Assembly (NCBI GenBank): GCA_030141605.1
Contig: JAQGDQ010000031.1
Coordinates: 374,001-411,000 of the forward strand
Direction: 5' to 3'
Origin: Tubiluchus corallicola
Lineage: Eukaryota > Priapulida > Priapulimorpha > Priapulimorphida > Tubiluchidae
Length of the DNA: 37,000 nucleotides
In this document: piece by piece, positions 21,201-29,249 of the stretch
How positions within the stretch are numbered: position 1 is the stretch's first letter
How the letters are laid out: each line of letters starts with the position of its first letter
Made by a program: the position numbers and the translations under genes
Notes under the pieces: generated by a model
What the model saw: only the letters and a program-made list of their open reading frames with translations
Databases searched by the model: none
What the model was told of the DNA's origin: nothing

Positions 21201-22771
21201 ATGTTTATACAACTCCTTTTAGCACTGATGAAAAATGACACACTTCTTAATCAAAAGTATTTACTAACTTAAAATAGATTAGTCTAAATCACGAGGCTTG
21301 GTAATAACCTGCTTAACTCGCAGAGACTAAATAAATAGTTTAGTAGACAAAATCTTCGAGGAAGAATAACATTTTAATTGAAAGAGTAAAAATTAACCCC
21401 AACAAATCAATTCGATAGAGTAAAACAACTGTAATTGAACAATAATGTTAAAGAAATCTTCAAATAAAGAAAGAAGTTGCAACATTTCTAAATAGGAAAA
21501 CTAGTAGTAAGAAGAGCATACAGTGACTAATTACGCAATTTTCCTGCTTCCTGTTCTAAACTCTACACAGATTATGCACATTACTTCCCAAAAATTTTTA
21601 GGGACAATAGTTGTTTTTCCTGCTTTTTTGCATGCACTTATATTGTACTAAGCTTAAGTAAGAAAGCAGTGCAACCTAATATGGTTTTTAAATATCACTT
21701 TCTATTTTTATTGATCTGTAAATAACAAAATCCATTATTAATTAACGTAAGTTTACATCTGTATCAGCAGTGTGTTTCTGTTTCCCCAACAACGAATCAA
21801 TATAACAACTGTATCACTACAGTACGCAATTCGTTGTTAGGGCTGAAAGACTCGCAGCACTATAGAGTAACTGGCAGCTGTATAGAGTAAGAACTACAGT
21901 AAATTAGGCTGACATGACACAGAATTTATGTTGCCACTCTGCGAGCTGAATTTTCGTGTAAATGTTTTCATGTATGATTAAGATATAGTTTTTAATGTGT
22001 GGTATATATAACAATTTACCACACAAGATAATGCTTTACATAATTAGCAGAATGTAAATGTGCACAGTGAATACACTGCAGTAGAAGGTAGTAACACTCC
22101 TCCTCATAACTGTAACGTAGCAAGGCATCCTATAAACATGTAAATGCAGCACAAGTTTAATAAAATTATGCTTTGCATTAAAAGCAGTAAAGAAGCTTTA
22201 GCCGCTCTGCTCTGAATGTTGCTGGCTCAACAAATAACAGGTGACATATTGCACTGTGAATTTGGGTTAGTTCATATTCAGTAGACAACTGAATAAAAAT
22301 ACACCAACCTTCTCTTTGTCAATTCCAACAGTTTTTTCATCAAAAGTTGCATCATGTTTGTCACCATTGGCATTGCAAGAAGTAGAGACCTCATTCAGTT
22401 GTTCGCCACAGGGAGAATCTTCTTCGGGATAAGTAAGAACTTGCTTTTCGCCATGTTTCCGTTTTCTTTGCTTGCGCTTTCTGCCATAATCAGCAACTGT
22501 GTTTGTTTCTTCATGGAACTGAATAACATCGGAATGCATCACCTATATATACACTACTCTAATCAATTTTCAATCAACAAATCATCAAAAATGTTGACGT
22601 CTTACAAGAGAAAAATGCGTGAAACTGTGACAAACCAGACCATGCTCTTATTTCTTTCCAAGTATAAAATAATAAGAAACAGTCACCAAAATAAGATATG
22701 AGTTCACTGAATCACAAGTTAGGATGCAAACCTTGATGGCTTGCCTCATGAAAGTGTACTTGCATTTGCAC
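1168..22771 (-). CDS. TRPM-family cation channel, 5' half of gene (partial)
   Basis: Exons in transcript order: 22732-22771 (doubtful), 22309-22542, 20860-20978, 19606-20042, 18784-18911, 17670-17843, 16783-16980, 15435-15627, 14819-14987, 14428-14645, 5555-5659, 4185-4434, 2727-2840, 1587-1755, 1168-1362. All have GT/AG borders. The reading phase carries across every junction, giving 901 codons from 22542. Seen: the Cys motif RRECIHF...CFCGQTRSKH, then NGGAKNF, AAETTRAWIITGG, GTGRAADIL, DLDLAIL-like (DIDLAILSALLKG), LALTWNRSDVA, LFFWAVLLNRQNLAKFIW and ETWGDKNCLEMA. These are the order and spacing of the TRPM cytoplasmic N-terminus (SLOG-like MHR1/2, then ankyrin-like MHR3/4). Known of the family: tetrameric, often Ca2+/Mg2+-permeable, plasma-membrane channels. 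The transmembrane domain would lie beyond base 1, because the last exon ends in a proper donor. The gene is therefore cut by the window, not truncated. The orthologue group (TRPM1/3/6/7 versus TRPM2/8/4/5) is not decided. Confidence 0.95.
1861..2240 (-). mobile_element. hAT-like MITE, copy A
   Basis: A diverged copy, in reverse orientation, of the element at 25403-25776. They share a central TTTTGTTCTGCAGTAAAAAC-type block and flanking arrays of ATTCGAAT-like words. Its left edge TAAAGGTGAG corresponds to the TAGGGG... terminus of the other copy. It has no ORF, and it lies in a TRPM intron (1756-2726). Confidence 0.6.
3708..4133. repeat. telomere-like array with inverted termini
   Basis: Degenerate GGGTTA/GGGTTAGGGTTA repeats fill most of 3754-3800 and 3862-4070. 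The block is bounded by an inverted repeat, TACAATTCCC[G/C]ACACA (3708-3723 and, inverted, 4080-4095; 15 of 16 bases match). A segment of about 62 bases (around 3799-3862) is repeated directly at about 4072-4133. The TTAGGG motif is the ancestral metazoan telomere repeat. The array is internal, in the TRPM intron 2841-4184. Confidence 0.85.
5660..6305. other. 5' flank of the oxygenase gene within the TRPM intron
   Basis: Apart from the 62-bp palindrome, nothing recognisable. The promoter and any 5' UTR of the nested oxygenase must lie here or overlap it, but I see no clear TATA box or initiator. An in-frame ORF extends upstream of the chosen start to 6156. Confidence 0.4.
5730..5791 (+). repeat. 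62-bp imperfect palindrome
   Basis: The two 31-base arms are centred on TTTCGAAA at 5760/5761. As plus-strand RNA, 25 positions are Watson-Crick pairs, 4 are G-U and 2 are mismatched. It lies 70 bases into the large TRPM intron and about 500 bases upstream of the oxygenase start. It may be a tiny foldback element. Confidence 0.8.
6306..12894 (+). CDS. 2-oxoglutarate/Fe(II)-dependent oxygenase, IPNS-like, complete 8-exon gene
   Basis: Exons: 6306-6455, 7008-7120, 7614-7674, 8651-8767, 10241-10346, 10769-10860, 11958-12068 and 12718-12894. All have GT/AG borders and keep phase, giving 308 residues and stop TAA. Seen: an N-terminal DIOX_N-like domain (SIPIIDVKFFED, FAYLINHGIS, KFFDLPLEVKSKY), then the catalytic double-stranded beta-helix: HTDWGTITLLFQDNSGGLQ, VIVNVGDLLQHWT, KHRV and NRQSIAYFVNPDDD. 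The Fe(II) ligands would be H195, D197 and H252. R266 in the RxS motif would hold the 2-oxoglutarate carboxylate. The length is normal for the family, so the enzyme is probably active; its substrate cannot be told from sequence. An in-frame ATG at 6156 would add 50 residues, but the family usually starts shortly before the SIPIID strand, so 6306 is preferred. The whole gene lies inside a TRPM intron on the opposite strand. Confidence 0.95.
7506..7562. repeat. alternating purine-pyrimidine (TG/CA) tract
   Basis: A run of TG, CA and GCATG alternation in oxygenase intron 2, a sequence type prone to Z-DNA. No other role is seen. Confidence 0.6.
7739..7812. repeat. (GAT)n microsatellite
   Basis: GATGAT repeats with a few interruptions, in oxygenase intron 3. 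Confidence 0.95.
7921..8440. repeat. 40-bp minisatellite, 13 units
   Basis: Thirteen head-to-tail units starting CAAACTCAGAACTTYACAAA and continuing with a GCAACATGRTCCCATCATT-type half, in oxygenase intron 3. The first six units alternate between two variants (TTT...GAT and TTC...GGT), making an 80-bp higher-order repeat. The later units are more uniform. The ORFs over this block come from the 120-bp (3-unit) frame and are not genes. Confidence 0.97.
8840..9030. repeat. diverged local duplication
   Basis: Two similar segments: ACAAAGAATTTAGCTTCTTT followed by CCAATTTTTTGC at about 8839, and ACAAAGATTTTAACTTTGTT followed by CCAATTTTTTAC at about 8955. A small perfect inverted repeat, AGATTTAG/CTAAATCT, lies between them. 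This is in oxygenase intron 4; there is no coding sequence. Confidence 0.5.
9237..9358 (+). repeat. dispersed repeat, copy 1
   Basis: About 120 bases matching the reverse complement of 35371-35485, with core TAGACTGTGCTTGTGTTA and then TATGTAACATATGTGA. It ends in AATAAATAG...TTGATTGAA, like the LINE/SINE tails elsewhere in the window. It lies in oxygenase intron 4. Confidence 0.7.
9740..9976 (-). pseudogene. unidentified coding-like relic in oxygenase intron 4
   Basis: A 78-codon minus-strand ORF reads LNDHLCSNRPAVEKHTNKIF, then LDILQDLDVANVLDSRTQRN, then LFAEVADWHREIGIEKN. The composition is that of a soluble globular protein rather than of random AT-rich DNA. Beyond its stop at the low end, broken frames continue. 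No family was recognised. It lies antisense within intron 4 of the oxygenase gene, next to a dispersed repeat, so a transposon remnant is the likeliest explanation. Confidence 0.3.
10938..11013 (+). repeat. tRNA-like 76-base sequence (SINE head or tRNA pseudogene)
   Basis: Exactly 76 bases. The ends GTGAAC and GTTCAC pair as an acceptor stem. There is an A-box-like TAACTTAGTGGCAGAG, an anticodon-loop-like TTTTAAT as in tRNA-Lys, and a B-box-like GGATCAAGTCCC. The T stem is degenerate, so it is unlikely to be a working tRNA gene. It lies in oxygenase intron 6. Confidence 0.45.
12169..12318. repeat. (CT)n / (CCCT)n microsatellite
   Basis: A long homopyrimidine tract, first CT and then CCCT-type units, in the last oxygenase intron. 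The two opposite-strand ORFs rich in Glu-Arg and Gly-Arg are products of this repeat. Confidence 0.97.
13123..13128 (+). terminator. possible polyadenylation signal of the oxygenase gene
   Basis: AATAAA within AAAATAAAAAA, 229 bases after the stop codon. It is the first canonical signal downstream. Confidence 0.4.
13470..13995 (-). pseudogene. LINE reverse-transcriptase C-terminal relic
   Basis: Minus-strand translation, with stops and frameshifts, reads KSLGSLLSTEADIPP, AYSKLTNISENPNLTIESKL, QRRLYRKMLGLK, ISNQGLYDLTKKKEWSEVIQ, RRLRKIGHVNRLP and KKPRRGQLTM. This is the thumb and C-terminal order of LINE ORF2 proteins (GSLISEDG...LR.L..LVLS...RR.LR...GH..R.P). In-frame stops, for example after NRLP, show it is dead. 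It lies in the TRPM intron, 3' of the oxygenase gene, and may be transcribed as part of TRPM pre-mRNA. Confidence 0.75.
14428..18911 (-). CDS. TRPM MHR1/MHR2 (SLOG-like) exons
   Basis: Part of the TRPM gene: exons 18784-18911, 17670-17843, 16783-16980, 15435-15627, 14819-14987 and 14428-14645 (about residues 264-624). This is the most conserved part of the TRPM N-terminus. It includes LLISVNGGAKNFKLSSKYRE, the glycine-rich IITGGTNVGVMKAVGDAL, IGIAPWGYL, HTHFLLVDNG, VVHVVLEGG and LLCQGTGRAADIL. These correspond to the nucleotide-binding-like SLOG fold that binds ADP-ribose in TRPM2 in vertebrates; whether this copy binds a ligand is not shown by the sequence. Two hAT-type elements sit in the introns (15747-16243 and 17973-18594) without disturbing the splice sites. 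Confidence 0.93.
15747..16243. mobile_element. hAT-type non-autonomous element, 497 bp
   Basis: The left end CATGGGTTCCCAACCTT and the right end (inverted) CAGTGGTTTCCAATCTTTT match the hAT/Charlie-type consensus CAGTGGTTCTCAACCT. The flanking octamers GGATAGAA and GGATATAG look like a decayed 8-bp target duplication. A 63-codon plus-strand ORF inside (15881-16072, ending RISLDIYHIAKLLAEKQA) may be a hAT transposase scrap, but this is weak. It lies in the TRPM intron 15628-16782. Confidence 0.75.
16520..16557. repeat. 11-bp perfect inverted repeat
   Basis: GTATATGTCAA (16520-16530) and TTGACATATAC (16547-16557), separated by 16 bases, in a TRPM intron. AT-rich, and possibly chance. Confidence 0.6.
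17973..18594. mobile_element. hAT-type element, 622 bp
   Basis: Terminal inverted repeats CAGAGGCGTAGC / CAGTGGCGTAGG, a well-known hAT terminus type. The flanking octamers CTCCAATC and CGCTAATC match at 6 of 8 positions and suggest a target duplication. The minus-strand 84-codon ORF inside (18152-18406) has no recognised match and may be a transposase remnant. It lies in the TRPM intron 17844-18783. Confidence 0.8.
19606..22771 (-). CDS. TRPM N-terminal exons: basic head, Cys motif, Ser/Pro-rich linker
   Basis: Part of the TRPM gene. Exon 22309-22542 (residues 1-78 counted from its GTG codon) is hydrophilic, with a strongly basic run RKRKQRKRKHGEK, and shows no family match I recognise. Exon 20860-20978 gives DDLAKFVTRHFRRRECIHF, the family's early Arg-Glu-Cys motif. 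It splits the Trp codon before CFCG, which opens exon 19606-20042. That exon then runs about 130 residues of Ser/Pro/Thr-rich sequence before MHR1. The translation start is not settled. The 40-base candidate exon 22732-22771 ends in phase and contains an in-frame ATG (MRQAIK), but it is short and could be chance. An untranslated first exon further upstream is possible. No TATA box or other promoter element was recognised. Confidence 0.8.
20043..20859. other. TRPM intron, no feature recognised
   Basis: No coding sequence found. Two short blocks, GGTGCCCCGGC near 20281 and TGGTGCCCCCTGAGCCTTG near 20616, resemble ends of hAT-like elements, but no matching inverted partner was found. Confidence 0.3.
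20979..22308. repeat. TRPM intron with a nested stem-loop at 21784-21842
   Basis: The only structure seen is at 21784-21842. The outer arms CCCCAACAACGAAT and ATTCGTTGTTAGGG pair at 13 of 14 positions. Inside is a perfect ACTGTA/TACAGT stem with a 4-base loop. The rest of the intron is plain AT-rich DNA. Confidence 0.7.
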
Positions 22772-23725
22772 CTAAATTCTGGACAATAAAGAATTGTGAT
22801 TTGCAACGACCTGTTCCCTATGTTATTACACTCACTATGTGAATGACTATTACACTGATGTTATGATGTTACAATAATTTGTTAAAAAGATGTCGGTAAA
22901 TAATACAGTACCAAAGCGATAAGTACAGCTCAGACAACTTTCACTTAATAATGTAACTATTCTGTGGTTTATCTCTCAGAAAAAATGGTATTTTTTCTGT
23001 TCTTTTTTCTGCCACAATTATTCTCTGAAATTTCTCTTCAAAGGATTTTTTCAGTTTTAGTCAAACACAATGACAGGATAGTGAAAAATTGAGTCACCTA
23101 GCGAGACTCAGAGACAAGCGTACTGCAATAAATATAGTACTAGTGTTACATGTATTGGCAAGAAAGTTGTGCAAAAAACTGTAAGCCCTCTAAAGGCCAC
23201 CGTCGAGAAATGCACCAGCATGGCATATCTCAAGGCACAGTGGTTGCTTCCTGCAGAGAGTAATACTTGGCACTCTGCCTAATTGCCTATTAAATATTCT
23301 GTTCTGTTTATAAATTATCTATTTTGTTTCTAACAGACTTCAAAGCCTAAGGGAAGTTCTGCACTAACAGATTTTATTAGTTTCTGACTGTGGAGTAGTG
23401 GAGGGTATAACAGGATACAACAGAGTATACTTAGATCCTGATCTTGGCAGTTTCAGTACATACATACCTAAAATACAGTATACTCACTTCCATTAAGTGT
23501 ACACACCCATATGCCCAAATAACAACAGTTTAAGATGTAATTACGCTTTGAAGTGTAATGTCTTTTACAGTTATAATTTCAAAATTTTTTCTATCGTTGT
23601 AATATGTTTCTAAAGTATATGGCAATATATGCAACAGGGTGAGAAAGCCTGTTTGTGGATTCTGTTATGAAATTTTGATAAATTGGTCTACAATTGCCAT
23701 ACATTAATACATGGGGACATTGACT
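22772..23725. other. 5' flank of the TRPM gene, no feature recognised
   Basis: This stretch should contain the TRPM promoter and any untranslated first exon. I see no convincing ORF, TATA box or CpG-rich block. Confidence 0.3.
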
Positions 23726-23785
23726 GAGCTTATTCCATTGATGACACCCAGTATATATGTACTGGGTGTCATCAATGAAATAAGC

Positions 23786-23787
<2 letters not shown>
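23726..23787. repeat. 28-bp-arm palindrome, 6-base loop
   Basis: The left arm 23726-23753 and the right arm 23760-23787 are reverse complements at 27 of 28 positions, with loop TATATG. The right arm ends in AAGCTC and leads directly into the CTCTCT microsatellite. Confidence 0.97.
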
Positions 23788-24043
<256 letters not shown>

Positions 24044-24649
24044 TAAAAGACAAGTCTGCAGACTACAGGTGTTATAAATTGTGGTATTAATGTTTTTCTT
24101 GCGAGAATATACATGTATTTTACTGATGTTACTAAAATTTGCAAATTGCGGTGTTTATGTTCAAAAGTTTCCGCAGTTTAATAAGGCCAAGTCTTCTAAA
24201 TATTTAAATGATTTGACGTGTATAAAAATCCATGTCTAGCCACATTAGTTGTTCAGGAGGTAGGCATTGCTACCTCCCTCGACTTCCAATTCCCACTAAA
24301 TTAGTCGTTTTGAACAGTAACCCACATCCAATTTTAACACCAGAGTGCTGGTTTCTGATAACACAAATACGCTAGGCAACTAGAAAGGAAGAATGTGATA
24401 AGGGGCAAATCACTGACTTGACGTTATGACAGCTTTATTTAATTGTGTTCTACACCTCGTTTTTTAGCCTTTTCAAATTACGTGTACGTACTAGCTTATT
24501 CACAGAGCCATGGCTAGATCGGATATAGTAGCTAATGCTTGTGAGCACATTGTGAGATCGGCGATAACAAAACAGTTATCTACACATAAATAGTAAATGA
24601 TTTATTGTGGCATTCGTGGATAAGCCTAGGTATTTAAAAAAACACGCTC
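24044..24649. other. intergenic, no feature recognised
   Basis: AT-rich sequence between the microsatellite and the first LINE relic. No ORF, repeat or RNA gene could be supported. Confidence 0.3.
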
Positions 24650-25330
24650 TGCCTCCAATCATGCCTCAAACGTATTAATATAGACCTCTAATGCATAAAT
24701 ATTTGTCCAGTTCATTTTTGAAACCGTCGATGTTTTGTAGTCCTACAATTTCTTCCAGTAGGAAATTCCATAAATCTATTTCAGCATTTGAAAAGTTGTG
24801 CTTAGAACGCTCGGTGTTAGCTCTGTACTGGTAAAGTTTGAATGAATGTTCTCTGGTGCAAGTGTGGCTTCAGGTGAAGAAAGTGTCAAGATTGATGTCG
24901 GTGAGTCCACATAAGATCGTGAGCATCTCAATCAGTCTACCATGTCGTCTACGAGAAGAGTCAAATGTGGTCCAAGATGTTGTAGTTTCTCAGTATGTGA
25001 TAGATTGCCTAGCTCTAGTATCATGTTGACTGCTCCCTCTTGTATTAGTTCATTTCCTTGTGTATGGGTCCCAAATTTGACTTACGTAGTCTAAGTGAGG
25101 CCTTATGATAGACATATAAAAAGGTAATATGACATGAGATGATCTTGAGGTGATCATTTTTGATATTAGTCTGAGAAGCTGATTGCCTTTCTTCACTTTG
25201 CTAACAATATTGGCATCAGTCTACTTCTTGATCAACTGCGGCAAAATAGCGTTGTTAAAGTAACACTGAAGATGACTGTTGTTACGTCCCACATGAATGA
25301 TTTTACACGTGTAGTCGGAAGTGTTAAATT
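24650..25330 (-). pseudogene. CR1/Jockey-like LINE C-terminal relic
   Basis: Minus-strand translation contains NIVSKVKKGNQLLRLISKMI, then SSHVILPFYMSIIRPHLDYV, SQIWDPYTRK, a stop, LGNLSHTEKLQHLG, HGRLIEMLTILCG, REHSFKLYQYRANTERSKHN, FSNAEIDLWNFLLEEIVG and FKNELDKYLCIRGLY. This is the typical C-terminal region of CR1/Rex/Jockey-type non-LTR retrotransposons. Several stops and frameshifts are present and the 5' RT part is missing, so it is a 5'-truncated dead copy. Confidence 0.8.
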
Positions 25331-25402
25331 CCATTTACCAAGATGTAGCACAGGCTGATATGGTATGTAAATACCATTTAATTTGTTCTACTTGCTGCAT
25401 GC

Positions 25403-25776
25403 TAGGGGTGAGAGTCGAATGTTCGAATTAGAATCGAACGAGTTTTTTAGTTCGAATTCGATTCAAACCTAAAATTATAGATTTTATTAATTCTTTATTT
25501 CAACCACACACAACCTTTTTATCATTAAAATGTTTGAAACATCATACAACTGGCACAATTTTATTCTAATTTCTATGCACAAATTATAAGTGGTTTTACT
25601 GCAGAACAAAATCAACCAATATGCATGATCTTTGTAACACTGATTTGCACTGCTGTTTCGAAAACTTGCTCAAAAATCTTTCAAACTCAATTCAAATTCC
25701 ATTCAAATTTGGTATTCTGAAATTCGGTTCGATTCGAAAGTTACAAATTCTATTCGATTCGCTTTGCTTGCCCCTA
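25403..25776 (+). mobile_element. hAT-like MITE, copy B, 374 bp
   Basis: The ends are TAGGGGTGAGAG and, read inward from the other side, TAGGGGCAAGCA, which are short terminal inverted repeats of hAT type. The flanking octamers CTGCATGC and CTGTACAG could be a decayed target duplication. The inside is AT-rich with repeated TTCGAATTCGATTC words, and there is no ORF. A second copy lies at 1861-2240 in inverse orientation. Confidence 0.65.
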
Positions 25777-25879
25777 CTGTACAGATCTTAATGCACAAGC
25801 TTCCCATGACTGAGTGTAACTTTTCTAATACGATAGTTTGCCATGTATTTTTCGGCTGGGCTGATTTAAATTTGGTCTA

Positions 25880-25903
25880 ACTATACATATATATATATAT
25901 ATA
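25880..25903. repeat. (AT)n microsatellite
   Basis: A short run of TATATATA between the MITE and the LINE relics. It may mark a LINE 3' end on the minus strand. Confidence 0.8.
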
Positions 25904-26059
25904 GCCATGGACCATTTTAATTCAGCCTTAATCCTAAAAATAGAAGCGGTGGAGGCACATTCAACTTTCGGAGGGGGCCTTGCATGTTGTTAGATGTAGA
26001 ATTTGTGAGTGTACTTTGTAACTGCAGTATGTGTGCAATAAACATGAAGTGAATTGAAC

Positions 26060-26400
26060 TGCAGCCTAGGATCGACAAACTTTTCTGGGTTGTGCTGCCA
26101 ATATCGATCTAATCAGGACTTAAACAGGGAAGGGTTAGCGGCATTGATTATATTTTCTGGTAATTTATTCCATTCGTCAACCAACCGCATTGAAAGAATC
26201 TAAGAATCTCTCGTTTTCTGCTCCATCTATTGGAGGCTGCTCTCTTCTTGATTTTGTGCCGATGACCGGTAAGTCTGAGATGGAAGCATTTTGCCAGTAT
26301 CAATGCGATCAAAACCTTTTAAGATGCAGAATATTTGGATCAAGTCTCTTACACCTGGATCACAGCACAAGGTTTATCCACCACTCACAGATTACCACCA
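26060..26400 (-). pseudogene. second CR1/Jockey-like LINE C-terminal relic
   Basis: Minus-strand reading gives LKRFDRIDTGKMLPS, then LSMRLVDEWNKLPENIINA, then LDRYWQHNPEKFVDPR. This is the same C-terminal region as in the 24.65-25.33 kb fragment but from a different subfamily. It is short and has stops. It lies just 3' (on the minus strand) of a larger RT relic and looks like an independent insertion or a rearranged piece. Confidence 0.7.
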
Positions 26401-26598
26401 AAATATAACTGCCTTTTTTATCGCATTCATTTAAGTAGTTTCCAAAGTGAACAATGTCTTTGGGGCGTGTATTTAGAAAAAGCCACACTACTGAGTATAC
26501 ATTACTTTTTTGAAAAGATAGATTATATATGTTATGCTCATATTTTTGTCCAATATCTTACATTACCTTACCTTATGTTGTTTTGGCAAAGTAATCTT

Positions 26599-27900
26599 CT
26601 AGCTAAATCGTTTATATATGTTCGTATCTGTATCCTCAAAAGAGGCCTTGTAATTGTAGACCATCTCTTTCCCAGCCCAGCGCTTGTCCAACTTTCTCTT
26701 AAATACATCTATACTGGGTACGCATACAACATTGTTGGGTAAACTATTCCAAGGATCTACAATTTTGTGCGAAAAACGATGCAATCCTATACACTTATTA
26801 GATCTGAACTTGTATAACTTTAGTCGAATGGCCTCTGATGATCGATCTGGCCACCTGCGGATCTGAATTGCAACTGCTGACTGACAGCTTTAATATTTGT
26901 TAAGATCTTATAAGCTGCTATCATGTCACCTCTCAGTCTCCTATAAGTTGGTGTAAGCAATTTAAGAAACTTTAACCCGTCAGTATACGATAATTCTCTC
27001 AAGTCACAAAGCTTTTTTGTCGTATATCTTTGTACTTGCTCCAGCTGACCTATATATATTACCATAGATGGGTGCCATACTGAGCTTGAAACTCCAAATT
27101 GGGCCTTACAAGGACTTTGTACAGACAGATGAAAATACTATGAGTCATAGTGGTAAAAGATAGTTATTATCCCCGCCATCTTCTTAGCTTTGCTTATGTT
27201 TTCATGGATATGACGTTCAAATATGAGCAATCTATCAAGTAACTCCAATGTCTCCCTCGGACTCAACCCAGCGTATCCGGTAACTAATTTCATCTCTAAC
27301 CAGGGTGTAATCAGAAGTTGAATTATTTTCTTTCCTAGATGTTATATTCATCGCCTTACATTTGCCAGGATGAAAAGCTAACAACCAATCTTCACTCCAT
27401 TTAGTCATACTATGAAAATCTTCTTGAATGTTTTCCCTATCCTGCTGTGATTCAATTACATTAAACAGTTTTTTATCATCTGCAAACAGATGTAAACAGA
27501 TCATTGATGTAGATGAGAAATAATATTGGACGGCGACGCTGCCCTGCGGAATTCCACTATTTACATTTTGCCAGCTTGAGCCACATCCCTGCACCATGAC
27601 TTTTTGCTTTCTATTGCTCAAAAAATCTTTCCACGTAACTATACCTTCCTCAATGCCATATGCTCTCAACTTACACAATAGCCTTTCGTGGGCACTCTAT
27701 CAAATACTTTTTCAAAGTCCATTTACACAACATCCACGTTTTCTCCACAATCCAGTGCTTCAGTCCACATCTCCATTACCTGTAAGAGCTGTAGGCTTGT
27801 TGATCGTCCTGGCAAAAACCCATATTGCTTCTTACTAATAAAACTATTTATCAGCAGATACTCCAGAACGTGGTGTCTTCGTACAAAGGACAGGTAAAAC
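26599..27900 (-). pseudogene. LINE reverse-transcriptase relic with FADD motif
   Basis: Minus-strand order of motifs: QYGFLPGRSTSLQLLQVMEM, WTEALDCGENVDVV, MDFEKVFDRVP, KLRAYGIEEGIVTWKDFLSN, SGIPQGSV, LFADDKKLFNVIE, MTKWSEDWLLAFHPGKCKAM, LEQVQRYTTKKLCDLRELSY, YRRLRGDMIAAYKILTNIK and VDPWNSLPNNVV. This is a non-LTR RT with palm motif FADD. The segment that normally links PQGSV to the next block (LGP.LF..YINDL) is deleted, and there are several frame breaks, so it is inactive. The opposite-strand ORFs over this stretch are antisense shadows. Confidence 0.85.
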
Positions 27901-28779
27901 GCTAATGAAATTCGTTTTCTACTAATTTTGAGCTATTGTTATGACAATATTGACAAGCCTTTCATCCTTTTTTTATTTTTATTCTAAGATTTCAAATTTA
28001 CCTTCCAAATACTTTTATGGTATTTTTTATTTCTTCGCCATTATTAATAATCTTTCTTATCTGTTCTTTCACTATAAATCGTTTTTGAACCCAATATTCT
28101 TTTCATAAACCTTATGACACACAAAACACCATGGCCAGACACCATCTTTACTTTACCGCGTATTGATTGATTTGCTGGAATAGCGGAAGATCTTTCTCAT
28201 TGCTAGCAATGGTGATGGAAGAGGTGGAATAAAATTTTGTTTTATCTAGCTGAATATGACTGGTTAAGATCAATGTCAGCAGTAACTTGTAGATCAGCAG
28301 GTATCTATGTAATTTTGATAATGCAAACGTTCAGCAGTACTTCTGTGTGTTTTTGTGATTATATTTATACAAATTTAATTTCTTTAGTCTTGCTTAGCCT
28401 TGAATATAGCCTGGTTAGTACAGTAGTAGTATATTAGTAGTAATACAAAAAATAATACTATTGCTAATGTTCGTAGTTAGATACAATCTAGGTCAGATGT
28501 CAAAGAGAAACCAAATTGGCCTTGTGCACGATTTAGTTACGTCATCATTATAAATGTTATTCGCGAATTGCCTATGCTCGAGTACCATGGTACATTTCAT
28601 TTAGCATTATTTACTGCTTTGTTATAAATTACACTATTGGTTTTTTGTTATGTCCTTTAGATTTTTTATTTCTTCTTTCTTCAATTTACTTATAATATTT
28701 TTACTTATTGTAACATTTGCTCTTTCACCACATCCACAGTCTATCATTAATGCATCATTAGTTAAATTATAGGGGTGGT
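27901..28779. other. intergenic, no feature recognised
   Basis: AT-rich. Possibly further decayed retroelement sequence beyond the 5' break of the RT relic, but nothing can be translated convincingly. Confidence 0.3.
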
Positions 28780-29050
28780 TAGGTTAGAAGACCATATGAT
28801 TTGTTAGCTGATACTGTATCTATAACTCTTTATTAAACTATACTGTACATAAGTTAATATTACTAACATGAAAGAGACAAATAAAAGAAATTGAATTAGA
28901 TTAAATAGGTCCTTATTATGTCCCTATAGGTCCTGTTTATGAAAATAACTTTGCACACAGCCGGTTTATGTAGTATTTAACGTGTATTGCTTTGCCAATG
29001 TACATTGTATGTATTTGTGCAAATAAAACTAAATTGAATTGAATATTTCT
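28780..29050 (+). mobile_element. LINE-like 3' tails
   Basis: Two plus-strand stretches end in the same kind of tail: AATAAAAGAAATTGAATTAG near 28882 and CAAATAAAACTAAATTGAAT near 29020, followed by short TTGAA repeats. A third such tail ends near 26055 (GTGCAATAAACATGAAGTGA, then ATTGAA). An AATAAA signal followed by short repeats rather than poly(A) is common at 3' ends of CR1-like LINEs or SINEs that use them. No coding sequence was recognised just upstream. Confidence 0.4.
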
Positions 29051-29249
29051 TTGAATAGGATATTATTGGATTCGGTAGTCTAAACTTTTGATTCAGACTG
29101 AGTAATTTTAGTATTAAACAAATTTTTCCACTTCAGTGAGATTATATCGTAGTACTTGCAGTAGCAAGAATTTTATTTATTGTCAAAACTCTACAAAAGA
29201 GTAGAAATAGCCATTTACAAAAGCTTTTTTCCGACAGGTTAAAGAGAAT

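Noticed and set aside
26335-26742. 135-codon plus-strand ORF
   Set aside because: It is antisense to recognisable LINE protein sequence on the minus strand.
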